From the NCBI GenBank assembly GCA_045047105.1, contig JASFYQ010000174.1:1-15442 (forward strand): a stretch of DNA of 15,442 nt. Reading direction: 5' to 3'. Position 1 is the first letter of the stretch, and every line of letters begins with the position of its first letter. This DNA is from JADGAU01 sp045047105. GTDB taxonomy: Bacteria > Pseudomonadota > Gammaproteobacteria > GRL18. The notes below the pieces were generated by a model. It saw only the letters and a list, made by a program, of their open reading frames with translations, ran no database searches and had not been told where the DNA came from. This document shows positions 8,095-15,442 of the stretch, one piece after another. The translations under genes and the position numbers were made by a program.

Positions 8095-8178
8095 AAGTTG
8101 TTGAATTTATGTGACATTAAAAATTAAGTTTAGCAATAACATCATATGCAGTTATTAATTTGATTAATATAATGATAA
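8095..8178 (+). promoter_or_regulatory. Promoter module copy 2 (dyad plus TATAAT)
   Basis: This is the second copy of the module seen at 7610-7693, offset by exactly 485 bases. Block A AAGTTGTTGAATTTA (8095-8109) matches 14 of 15 bases. The dyad block 8135-8160 matches 24 of 26, with inverted half-sites AATAAC and GTTATT at 8135-8156. AATATAATGATAA (8166-8178) matches 13 of 13. The 25 bases between block A and the dyad have diverged to near random while keeping their length, which points to selection on the blocks. TATAAT is at 8168-8173, and the expected start of transcription is about 45 bases before the operon's first ATG. Confidence 0.7.
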
Positions 8179-8186
8179 TCAAATTT
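8168..8186. promoter_or_regulatory. Fur-box-like site overlapping the -10
   Basis: TATAATGATAATCAAATTT matches the 19-base Fur consensus at 14 positions, including two adjacent NATAAT hexamers, and covers the -10 element. The equivalent place in copy 1 (7683-7701) matches 12 of 19. If functional, iron-loaded Fur would block transcription of the operon. AT-rich background makes a chance match quite possible. Confidence 0.3.
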
Positions 8187-8226
8187 AATATTCACAGAAA
8201 TTAAACAGGTTTATTAAAAAATTATT

Positions 8227-9105
8227 ATGAAATTGAATGATTATCATAAGTATTTAAAGCTTGTATATTGCTATTCTTTTTTTATAATTTCTAGCAATGT
8301 TTATGCTACTCAAATATCAAAAAAAATATTGCAATGTGATATGAATCAAATTGCTTTTCAGATGAGCCGAGCAGATTACTCTTGCCAGATAGACGCCTTC
8401 ACTGCCTACCATGAGCTTAAAAAAAATAATACTTTATTAATTGATATTCGCTCTAAAAATTCTTACCAGAAAATATCTATTCCCGATAGCTTAAATATCC
8501 CGCTGTTCCGTCTAAAAACTAAAAATATTTTAAAAAATAAAAAATTATTTTTAATTGATGATGGTGGAAGGTTAAATAATATTGCCCAACTTTGTTATCA
8601 GTTGAAAGAAAAAGGCTTTAAGATTTTTTATATCACGGGTGGGTTAAATGCCTGGAGTAAACTAAAAAAAGGATTTTTAGGTAGTGCTAAAGAGTTGATT
8701 CAGCTGGATGAATTGGGTGCAGAGCATTTTTATTTTGATAATGATATTAAAGATTTAGTTATTATTAATATTGGAAAGCAGCAAAATAAAATATTAAAAC
8801 AAACAATTAATTCATCCCCAATTGCTAACTATTATTTCATCCCATATAAGCAAAACTCACGGAGTTTACTTAAAAAACTTAAGCAAATTGTAAAACAGCA
8901 ACCCAAAGTAACACGGGTGTTTATTTATGATGAGGCAGGTAAAACCTATTCAGCTTTTAAAAAACACTTAAAAGAGCAACTTAAAGCATCTGTATTTTAT
9001 TTAAACGGGGGGTATAAGGCATTTGAACGCTTTGAACTATTTCGTCTGGCTTTATCTGAACGACAAAAAATAAAACCTAATCCTTTTTTCAGTTGTAGGG
9101 GATAA
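8227..9105 (+). CDS. Exported tandem rhodanese-like protein lacking catalytic Cys
   Basis: A 292-residue protein with a signal peptide (hydrophobic stretch about 12-24, likely cut after VYA at residue 27) and two rhodanese-like folds. Domain 1 (about 55-150) has LLIDIRSKNSYQKISIPDSLNIP, LFLIDDGGRLNNIA and YITGGLNAW, the usual rhodanese landmarks. Domain 2 (about 165-275) has LVIINIG, VFIYDEAGKTYSAF and FYLNGGYKAFE. In both active-site loops the sulfur-carrying Cys is missing: Asp111 and Asp235 stand there. Sulfur transfer is therefore unlikely and a binding or scaffold role more likely. Free cysteines remain at 37, 53 and 123, and one near the C-terminus in FFSCRG (Cys290). It is the first gene of a four-gene export operon, with the next start seven bases after its stop. 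There is no strong ribosome site before its ATG. Base composition is more AT-rich than in the left-hand genes. Confidence 0.8.
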   Translation: MKLNDYHKYLKLVYCYSFFIISSNVYATQISKKILQCDMNQIAFQMSRADYSCQIDAFTAYHELKKNNTLLIDIRSKNSYQKISIPDSLNIPLFRLKTKNILKNKKLFLIDDGGRLNNIAQLCYQLKEKGFKIFYITGGLNAWSKLKKGFLGSAKELIQLDELGAEHFYFDNDIKDLVIINIGKQQNKILKQTINSSPIANYYFIPYKQNSRSLLKKLKQIVKQQPKVTRVFIYDEAGKTYSAFKKHLKEQLKASVFYLNGGYKAFERFELFRLALSERQKIKPNPFFSCRG

Positions 9106-9111
9106 AAGCAG

Positions 9112-10029
9112 ATGTCTTTACCTCTTAAAATATTTTTTTTATTGCTTCTTTCAGGAGCTTTACTTGCTGTATATTTAGTCTCTACTTCACCGCAGTCACA
9201 GATAAAAAAAGTGCCTGTTGCTATTGTTGAAAAAACGGAACTATATCCTCTTACCAGCCGTATTTTATATAGTTATAACTTAACTAATCGCAGTGCGAAA
9301 AATATAACAAAAGCCGATTTTTATGCTTACACACCAGTACCAAAAACGCCTTATCAACGTCTTGATAGTCTGGATTCTAAAACACCTCACGTATTAACTG
9401 AAGATAAATTTGGTAATCAGATTATCCACTTTAAAATCAAAAATCTGGCTCCTTATGCAAGTCAGACTATAAAAATTATAGCCTCTCTTGCTATGGCTCA
9501 TAAGCCAAATAATATTCCTTTTAGCAATATAGAACACTACCTTGAAAACTCAGAACTGCTTAATTTAGATCAGCCAGAAGTTATTTTATTAGCAAAAAAA
9601 TTAAATCATGGAAGTATAAGTGAGATAGTAAATAACACCTTTCTCTGGACTATGAGAAATATTAAATACAGTGGCTATGAACAGGCTGATATCAGTGTAG
9701 TACACACACTGGAAAGTAAATCAGGAGACTGCACTGATTATATGCACGTGTTTACTGCACTAAATCGAATAAATTCTATCCCTACTCGTGAAATAGCAGG
9801 TTATATCGTAAAACAAAATAAAATTATTCATGCCCACGACTACCATAACTGGGCAGAATATTTGCTTGATGACTACTGGTATCTTGCGGACCCACAGAAT
9901 AAAAACTTTAACCAGTTTGCCGGTTACTACATAGCATTTAAACACTATGGTGTTGACCGGCAAAGCCCTTTGGATGATTTTCATCGCTATTATGTAAGCG
10001 ATAAACGTATTTTGGCAACCATGAATTAA
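9112..10029 (+). CDS. Membrane-anchored periplasmic transglutaminase-like protein
   Basis: A 305-residue protein with an N-terminal membrane helix (about 4-23) and no clear signal-peptidase site, so probably anchored with its body in the periplasm. Residues 35-160 look like a beta-sandwich (NLTNRSAKNIT, then IHFKIKNLAPYASQTI), as often precedes transglutaminase cores. The core (about 165-275) has the papain-like triad in order: Cys207 (SGDCTDYMHVFTAL), His245 (HDYHNWAEYL) and Asp260 (WYLADPQN). Bacterial transglutaminase-like proteins are usually cysteine proteases or amide-bond transferases. Which applies here is not decidable from sequence. The ribosome site AGGGGAT (9097-9103) overlaps the previous stop, showing tight operon coupling. 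The next gene, a giant exported repeat protein, is the obvious candidate substrate. Confidence 0.87.
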   Translation: MSLPLKIFFLLLLSGALLAVYLVSTSPQSQIKKVPVAIVEKTELYPLTSRILYSYNLTNRSAKNITKADFYAYTPVPKTPYQRLDSLDSKTPHVLTEDKFGNQIIHFKIKNLAPYASQTIKIIASLAMAHKPNNIPFSNIEHYLENSELLNLDQPEVILLAKKLNHGSISEIVNNTFLWTMRNIKYSGYEQADISVVHTLESKSGDCTDYMHVFTALNRINSIPTREIAGYIVKQNKIIHAHDYHNWAEYLLDDYWYLADPQNKNFNQFAGYYIAFKHYGVDRQSPLDDFHRYYVSDKRILATMN

Positions 10030-10041
10030 CGGTAATTAAAT

Positions 10042-13000
10042 ATGACTAAAAACACCTTAAGTTCAACTAATACAATAGCTGAACCCATACTTTGTAAAAT
10101 TAAAAAGCATACCCATAGATGGTCTTATTGGTACCTGAATATTTTAGGGTTTTTTGTTATTTTATTGGTAGCTAACTTACCTGTTATGGCAGAAGAGAGT
10201 GTTTGTGCTCAGGTAAAAATGGAAATTCAACAACAGGCCTCATTAGAGAGGCAAGCCTTTGATGCGGTAATGCGAATTAATAATTCCTTAGAATCCGTAT
10301 CATTATCTAATGTTTCCATTAGCATTAATTTTACCGATGAATTAGGTGATGTAGTAATAGCCAGTAGCGATCCCGATAGCACTACAGCAAAGTTTTATAT
10401 CCGTATCGATACCATGCAGGATATTACCGATATTGCTGGAAATGGCGAAGTTTTAGCGGGTACTACAGCAGAAATTCACTGGCTAATAATTCCAGCACCA
10501 GGCTCTGGAGATGAAATACCCAGTGGTAAGCTATACAATGTTGGAGCCACATTAAACTATAATCTGGGTAGTGATGAGCATAGTCTTGAAGTGATCCCGG
10601 ATACCATTTTTGTAAAACCTCTTCCAAAAATATCACTGGATTATTTTTTAACTAAAAAAGTAGTGTCAGATGATCCCTTTACTCCAGAAGTTGAGCCAGC
10701 CCAAGCTTTTACATTAGGTGTTCGGGTTAGAAATAATGGTGATGCAACAGCCCGAAATTTTAAAATTGATTCTGCGCAACCCAAAATTGTAGATAACCAA
10801 CAAGGCCTGTTAATTAACTTTTATATTATCGGTAGTAGCATAGACGGTCAGGCAAATACTGCCGATTTACTTTTAGATTTTGGAGATATTCCAGGCAAAA
10901 CAGCCAAAGTAGGGCGTTGGCAGATGGAAACTAATCTATCTGGACGGTTTATTGAATTTTTAGCCAGTTATTCTCATGCCGATGATTTAGGCGGTCAATT
11001 AACCTCTATTCTTGAAGGCGTAAATAGTTACTATTTATTGCATGATGTAAGCATAGAGCAAGCGGGGGCTGATACTATTAATGATTTCCTTGCCTGGGAT
11101 AATAGTATATTAAAAGTATTTGAATCCAATCGAGACGATGCTCTGGTTAATAATTATACTGCTGAGGCAAGTTTTGAATTTAATCGTCAGGAAGGAGATT
11201 TAGCCTATTACTACCTCACTATCCCGGAATATAGTGGATTTGCCTATGCACGTTTTGACGATCCAGCTTTGGGGCAGGCAACTATTCAAAGCATTACCCG
11301 CTCAGACAATAAGCAAATCCCAACACTTAATAGCTGGTTATCTGATTCAGGTAGTACAGGTGAAGAGAAATTATATTATATACATCTATTCGATTATCAA
11401 AGCACAGGAAGTTATGTCGTTGTTTTAAATACTGCAGATATTATCGTTGCAGATAATGCTCCAGTAATTGCTTTTATTTCGCAGCAGGAAGTATTTGCGG
11501 ATGAAACGATCCAGATAGTTATTAGCTCCAGTGATCTGGACCAGACCACTCCAGCACTAAACGCTCTCACATTACCTGTATCTGCACAATTTACTGACAA
11601 TGGTGATGGCAGTGCAACTTTCCAATGGACACCGCAATTCTCGGAAATTGGCATTCATCAACTTGTTGTACAGGCCAGTGATGGAAGTTTAAGCAGCGAT
11701 CGTAGCATTCAAATTAATGTGCTGGTTCCCGAAGTGGTAGATACCGATGCCGATCAAATGGACGATAATTGGGAAGTAGTACATTTCTTAAATCTGGATA
11801 GAGATGGTCTGGGTGATTATGATAACGATGGCATCAGCGATCTGGAAGAATATAAACAGCAATTAGAGCCTAAAGATTATTTTATAACCGGGCTGCCTAA
11901 AATAGTTTTCCCGGAAATGGGGCAGATGGTTGATCATCTACAACCCATATTTAATATAGAAAACAGCTCTGCAATTCTAAGTGATAGAGCGGCAATATCC
12001 TATCAATTTGAGATTTATGCAGATGACAATCTAAGTGAATTAATAGACCGCTCTAATTATATCAAAGAGAGCAGTTCAAGTGTTTCTGGTTATTCACAAT
12101 GGCATAGTGAACTTGCTCTGGAAGATAACCACTGGTACAGCTGGCGAGTCAGAGCCTATAACGATAATAATTATAGTTCCTGGGTTATGGGGTATTTTTT
12201 TACCAATACAGCAAATGATAATCCCAGTGAGCCTCTGGTATTTAGTCCCCAGGAAAATATTCAGCCAGATAGTCTTGCCCCGGTTTTTGAAATTAGTCAA
12301 AGCAGCGATGCGGATGAAGACGAATTAAATTATCAATTCCTGTTTTATCAGGATGAGGCTGCACTTATTCCACTACTGAGCAGTGAAAAAATATATGCAG
12401 ATCAGTCTCCCACTATTTTATGGCAATTATCACAGGACTTAATTATTTTAGATGAATTCTATTGGCAGGCTATAGCCAGTGATTCCAGTGGAGGAGTTAA
12501 CCAGAGCCCTGTTCAATACCTGAGTTTTGATCTAAATAATCAAAAGCCATTGGCTCCAACTATTACCAGCCCTGTTAATGGCCAGATAGCCAATCAGCTG
12601 GATGTAAATATTGATATCCTGGCAGCAATAGATCCAGACAACGATCCACTGGAATACCATTTTGAACTGGACATAAGTGATAAATTTAGCAGCCTGGATA
12701 AATTAAGCTACCAGCTACTGGATGCACAACAAGCACTGTTTTGGCCGCTATCAGATTTAGCTGATAATATGGGTTATTTTGTCCGAGTCCGTGCTTTTGA
12801 TGGTAAGGCTTATAGTAACTGGGCAATAACGAGTTTTAGAGTAAATAAAAATAATGATAATCCGCTCACTCCAAAAATTATTAACCCCGGTCAGGATTCA
12901 TGGCTTACCAGCCAGCGCCCAGTATTACAAATTGCCCCGGCGACTGATCCAGATAATGACCTGCTGAACTATGCCTTTGAGCTTTATACAGATGAGGCTT

Positions 13001-15225
13001 TAACTGCCCTGGTTCATAGTGCACAGACCAGTAAATTAAACTATGCACTAACAGAGAATCTGGCAATTGATCAAGACTATTACTGGCGGGTAAAAGCTTT
13101 AGATAATCAGGGGGCAGAAAGCGAATGGAGTGAGGCTCACCACTTTATAATTAATAATAATGAAATTGATGAGCCTGAAATAACACTCTTAACACCACAA
13201 CAAGATACCCAGGCCACTCGTTATTTTACCATCCGCTGGGATGATCAGGATATTGATAACAATGCCCGTATTGCACTTTATTATAGCCCGACTGGAAATA
13301 TAGATGATATAACCGAAATTGTATCCGATCTGGTAGAAAATAATGATGGAAAATCCGATCAGTACCAATGGGATATCAGGGATTTAGCTTCAGGAGAATA
13401 TGCTCTGCTGGCTGTTATTACGAACCCAGATAATACCGCTTATTCATGGTCAGCAGCTAAAGTTATTAAACCTGCACAATTACAATTACAGACTGATTTA
13501 GCCTCCCCACAACAACAGGGCACTAAAATCCAGTTGCTGGCAAGTTTTGATTCAGCTCATTCATACGAATACCGCTTTATGCTAAAAGGCGGGGCAACAG
13601 CAGATCAATGGCAGCTGCTTCAGGACTGGAGTACTTCTGAACAAATATTATGGAAAACAGGAGCTTATCCCGGGCTTAATACGTTACGAGTAGATATAAG
13701 AATAGCAGGGGAGCAGGAAATTCTTGATAGCTTGCAAATGTTCTATCAGGTAGTTTATCGCTGGTCTATTCTTTCACTATTTAAAGATACGGATAAAAAA
13801 ATTGCTAATGGGCAAAAAGTAGAACTTCATGCGGTATATATCAGTAATTCTACTAATTATGAATATCAATACATTATTTCAGGTGCAACCATTAGCGATG
13901 AATACCAGATAGCACGTCCCTGGTCATCTAATGCTAGTTTTTTATGGGATAGCACGGGGTATATTGGCTCGCATAAAATTACTGTCCGGGTAAGAGAAAC
14001 CGGAGCAGATACACAGACCAATCCTGATTTAATAGAGAAAAAGAAATCTCTGTCATTTAAAGTTTTAAAACCACAGCTGGAATTTACGCGAGATACCGAA
14101 AAATATATAGAGCATGCTCAACAGGTTAAGCTATCAGCAAATGTTGTTTCAGACTCCGCAACTTATGAATACCTTTATACCATCAAGGGCAAAACTACCG
14201 ATGGTGAACTGGTCATACTACGCAACTGGTCAACAGCTGCCCAGTTAGATTGGGATAGCAGCAATTACATCGGGCACCATAGAATATCGGTTTCTCTAAG
14301 AACCCCCGGTACGGATCAGGTGCTAAAAAAAGCCAGCCTGGGATTTGTAGTAGACAAGCCCAGATTAGCGCTTTCCCGTGATAGTGAAAAGGTAATTGAA
14401 CATGCACAAATTGTAAATCTGGAAACGCAAATCACCTCGGGATTAGGAAGCTATGAATATCAGTTCTTAATTAAAGGTAAAGCAACCGATCAACAATTAG
14501 TCGTTTTAAGAGACTGGTCAAGTACAGCAAATTTGCAATGGGATAGTAGTAACTACATTGGTTCTCATAAAATTACTGCACAATTAAGGCCCATAGGAAC
14601 GCAACAGGCTGTTTTTAAAGCGCGATTAAACTTTAAGGTAAAAAAACCAAAAGTTAAATTAAGTCGCGATACAGAAAAGAAAATTCAACATGGCCAAATA
14701 GTTAATTTACAGGTGACCACCATTCAGGGTGTGGGCAATTATGAATATCGCTTGCTTATTAGTGGCAAGACCATAATAGCTGAACCACAAGTTTTAAATG
14801 ACTGGTCATCCACTACTGATTATATCTGGAATAGCGATAACTATATTGGCAGCCATGCCATAACGGTTCAGCTAAGAGAGGCAGGTAAAGCTATTCTATT
14901 ATCGGTACACAAACTCAGTTTTAAAGTGCAAAAACCAAAAATTGAGTTATTAAGAAATACCGATAAAAATATATTACTGGGGCAAATTGTTAATCTGGAT
15001 ACAAAAATTTTAACTGGTATGGCAAATTATGAATACCAGTTCAGGATCAAAGGTAAAACCACCAATGGTGAATTTACCTTACTACAGGGCTGGTCAAGCA
15101 ATGCCCAATTTATCTGGGATAGTCAGGCATATCAAGGATGGCATCGAATAGAGGTGAGTATCCGACTGCAAGGCAGTGTGGATATTTTAAGAGTTAAAAC
15201 CTTAAATTTTAATGTAAAACCTTAA
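10042..15225 (+). CDS. Giant secreted multi-domain protein (Ig/Fn3-like, six C-terminal repeats)
   Basis: A 1727-residue exported protein. The signal peptide is unusual: about 28 polar, basic residues precede the hydrophobic core, and the likely cut is after VMA at residue 50. Modules follow in order. Residues 51-190 are unassigned beta-rich. Residues 194-330 include a CARDB-like part (FTLGVRVRNNGDATARNFKI). Residues 471-562 are a cadherin/Ig-like module (FTDNGDGSATFQWTPQFSEI). Residues 567-604 are a calcium-binding DxDxD segment like thrombospondin type 3. Residues 614-1040 hold four fibronectin-III-like units (YYWRVKALDNQG type), and 1044-1145 a fifth variant (IRWDDQDIDNNARIALYY). Residues 1147-1727 hold six tandem repeats. 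No LPXTG, PEP-CTERM, GlyGly-CTERM, autotransporter barrel or type I secretion tail is visible, so the export route past the periplasm is unknown. Role inferred: surface or matrix structure or adhesion. It lies 12 bases after the transglutaminase gene. Confidence 0.85.
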   Translation: MTKNTLSSTNTIAEPILCKIKKHTHRWSYWYLNILGFFVILLVANLPVMAEESVCAQVKMEIQQQASLERQAFDAVMRINNSLESVSLSNVSISINFTDELGDVVIASSDPDSTTAKFYIRIDTMQDITDIAGNGEVLAGTTAEIHWLIIPAPGSGDEIPSGKLYNVGATLNYNLGSDEHSLEVIPDTIFVKPLPKISLDYFLTKKVVSDDPFTPEVEPAQAFTLGVRVRNNGDATARNFKIDSAQPKIVDNQQGLLINFYIIGSSIDGQANTADLLLDFGDIPGKTAKVGRWQMETNLSGRFIEFLASYSHADDLGGQLTSILEGVNSYYLLHDVSIEQAGADTINDFLAWDNSILKVFESNRDDALVNNYTAEASFEFNRQEGDLAYYYLTIPEYSGFAYARFDDPALGQATIQSITRSDNKQIPTLNSWLSDSGSTGEEKLYYIHLFDYQSTGSYVVVLNTADIIVADNAPVIAFISQQEVFADETIQIVISSSDLDQTTPALNALTLPVSAQFTDNGDGSATFQWTPQFSEIGIHQLVVQASDGSLSSDRSIQINVLVPEVVDTDADQMDDNWEVVHFLNLDRDGLGDYDNDGISDLEEYKQQLEPKDYFITGLPKIVFPEMGQMVDHLQPIFNIENSSAILSDRAAISYQFEIYADDNLSELIDRSNYIKESSSSVSGYSQWHSELALEDNHWYSWRVRAYNDNNYSSWVMGYFFTNTANDNPSEPLVFSPQENIQPDSLAPVFEISQSSDADEDELNYQFLFYQDEAALIPLLSSEKIYADQSPTILWQLSQDLIILDEFYWQAIASDSSGGVNQSPVQYLSFDLNNQKPLAPTITSPVNGQIANQLDVNIDILAAIDPDNDPLEYHFELDISDKFSSLDKLSYQLLDAQQALFWPLSDLADNMGYFVRVRAFDGKAYSNWAITSFRVNKNNDNPLTPKIINPGQDSWLTSQRPVLQIAPATDPDNDLLNYAFELYTDEALTALVHSAQTSKLNYALTENLAIDQDYYWRVKALDNQGAESEWSEAHHFIINNNEIDEPEITLLTPQQDTQATRYFTIRWDDQDIDNNARIALYYSPTGNIDDITEIVSDLVENNDGKSDQYQWDIRDLASGEYALLAVITNPDNTAYSWSAAKVIKPAQLQLQTDLASPQQQGTKIQLLASFDSAHSYEYRFMLKGGATADQWQLLQDWSTSEQILWKTGAYPGLNTLRVDIRIAGEQEILDSLQMFYQVVYRWSILSLFKDTDKKIANGQKVELHAVYISNSTNYEYQYIISGATISDEYQIARPWSSNASFLWDSTGYIGSHKITVRVRETGADTQTNPDLIEKKKSLSFKVLKPQLEFTRDTEKYIEHAQQVKLSANVVSDSATYEYLYTIKGKTTDGELVILRNWSTAAQLDWDSSNYIGHHRISVSLRTPGTDQVLKKASLGFVVDKPRLALSRDSEKVIEHAQIVNLETQITSGLGSYEYQFLIKGKATDQQLVVLRDWSSTANLQWDSSNYIGSHKITAQLRPIGTQQAVFKARLNFKVKKPKVKLSRDTEKKIQHGQIVNLQVTTIQGVGNYEYRLLISGKTIIAEPQVLNDWSSTTDYIWNSDNYIGSHAITVQLREAGKAILLSVHKLSFKVQKPKIELLRNTDKNILLGQIVNLDTKILTGMANYEYQFRIKGKTTNGEFTLLQGWSSNAQFIWDSQAYQGWHRIEVSIRLQGSVDILRVKTLNFNVKP
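13480..15225 (+). repeat. Six tandem ~96-residue coding repeats
   Basis: The C-terminal third of the giant protein is six head-to-tail units starting at residues 1147, 1243, 1346, 1442, 1538 and 1634 (lengths 96, 103, 96, 96, 96, 94). The shared pattern is RDTEK-x-I-x-H-x-Q-x-V-x-L near the start, then YEYxxxIKGK, a WSS motif about 15 residues on, WDSxxYIGxH, and a closing strand I-x-V-x-LR, with L-x-F-x-V-x-KP at the joint. Units 3 to 6 are closest to each other; unit 1 is most diverged. The aromatic beta-sandwich pattern resembles Ig-like adhesive repeats. Confidence 0.88.
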
Positions 15226-15257
15226 TTTGATAACAAAATTACCTAACTGGAAAAATT

Positions 15258-15442
15258 ATGAATAAATCAATTATTAATCACTTTTTTAGTACTTTGTTAA
15301 TGGTTTTTGTTTTGCTGTTTTTGCCTTTAATAACAATGGCCGAGCCTATAATTATTTCACAGGATACCTTGATTAGCGCCAGTGATAACAGCTTTGATAA
15401 TCAGATCCTGGTTGTTGATAATGTAAAACTTACTGTGGATGG
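15258..15442 (+). CDS. Exported protein, N-terminal part only (cut by window end)
   Basis: The first 61 codons of a gene continuing beyond the window. MNKSIINHFF is followed by a long hydrophobic core and a probable cut after ITMA (residue 28), a standard Sec signal peptide. The mature part begins EPIIISQDTLISASDNSFDN and goes on with LVVDNVKLTVDG. This resembles the start of right-handed beta-helix surface proteins or large exoproteins, but too little is visible to be sure. It begins 32 bases after the giant protein's stop on the same strand with no terminator between, so it is taken as the fourth gene of the operon. A weak ribosome site (TGGAAAAA) precedes the ATG. Confidence 0.75.
   Translation, partial: MNKSIINHFFSTLLMVFVLLFLPLITMAEPIIISQDTLISASDNSFDNQILVVDNVKLTVD

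Larger units (their letters stand above)
7948..8226. other. AT-rich intergenic region with second promoter module
   Basis: 279 bases of very AT-rich DNA between the peptide gene and the export operon, with no open frame of gene-like length. A 7-bp inverted repeat, GATAACA (7980-7986) and TGTTATC (8052-8058), brackets a run of A/T and resembles the dyad half-sites but has a 65-base loop. The second promoter module occupies 8095-8178. No clear terminator follows the peptide gene, so read-through into the operon is possible. Confidence 0.6.

Noticed and set aside
11234..12328. Several short open frames on both strands within the giant protein gene
   Set aside because: They lie wholly inside a clearly coding frame with consistent domains and have no ribosome sites or family similarity.
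13480..15225. Repeat array considered as CRISPR or mobile repeats
   Set aside because: The periodicity is about 288 bases, in frame, and conserved at protein level, so it is a coding domain array.

Overview
The window is AT-rich chromosomal DNA, most likely from a free-living or host-associated gammaproteobacterium. This rests on a CbrA-type transporter-histidine kinase, a Tas-type aldo/keto reductase, DUF3025 and DUF423 proteins, all common in Proteobacteria, together with Gram-negative signal peptides. A finer placement (for example Methylococcales or Thiotrichales) cannot be supported from the sequence alone. No rRNA, tRNA, CRISPR array, transposase or phage gene was seen.

Left part (1-7421): an ordinary housekeeping and regulatory neighbourhood. 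A small unknown gene lies on the minus strand (55-282). It is followed by a 61-residue two-helix membrane protein and, 11 bases on, a 1103-residue sensor kinase fused to a sodium:solute symporter module (SSF-STAC-PAS-HisKA-HATPase). No response regulator is beside it. A DUF3025 gene then converges with a patatin-like phospholipase gene across a perfect 12-bp bidirectional terminator hairpin. The phospholipase gene diverges from a two-gene unit encoding a Tas-like aldo/keto reductase and a DUF423 membrane protein.

Middle (7422-8226): an 805-base, extremely AT-rich gap that is not empty. It holds a 57-codon gene (7774-7947) for a small membrane or secreted peptide, with the best Shine-Dalgarno sequence in the window. 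It also holds two copies of a promoter module, one before the peptide gene and one before the operon to its right. Each copy has the same order and spacing: a 15-bp box, 25 variable bases, a 26-bp block with an AATAAC/GTTATT dyad, then TATAATGATAA. The dyad sits where an activator or repressor would act, and the -10 region resembles a Fur box. The peptide and the operon therefore look like one regulon.

Right part (8227 to the window end): a tightly spaced four-gene export operon. In order it encodes (1) an exported double rhodanese-like protein with Asp where the catalytic Cys should be in both domains; (2) a membrane-anchored periplasmic transglutaminase-like protein with an intact Cys-His-Asp triad; (3) a 1727-residue secreted protein built of CARDB-like, cadherin/Ig-like, calcium-binding and fibronectin-III-like modules, ending in six tandem repeats of about 96 residues; and (4) the start of a further exported protein cut by the window end. 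I infer a cell-surface assembly system in which the transglutaminase-like enzyme, and perhaps the dead rhodanese, act on the large repeat protein or its partner. This is the part most likely to be undescribed.
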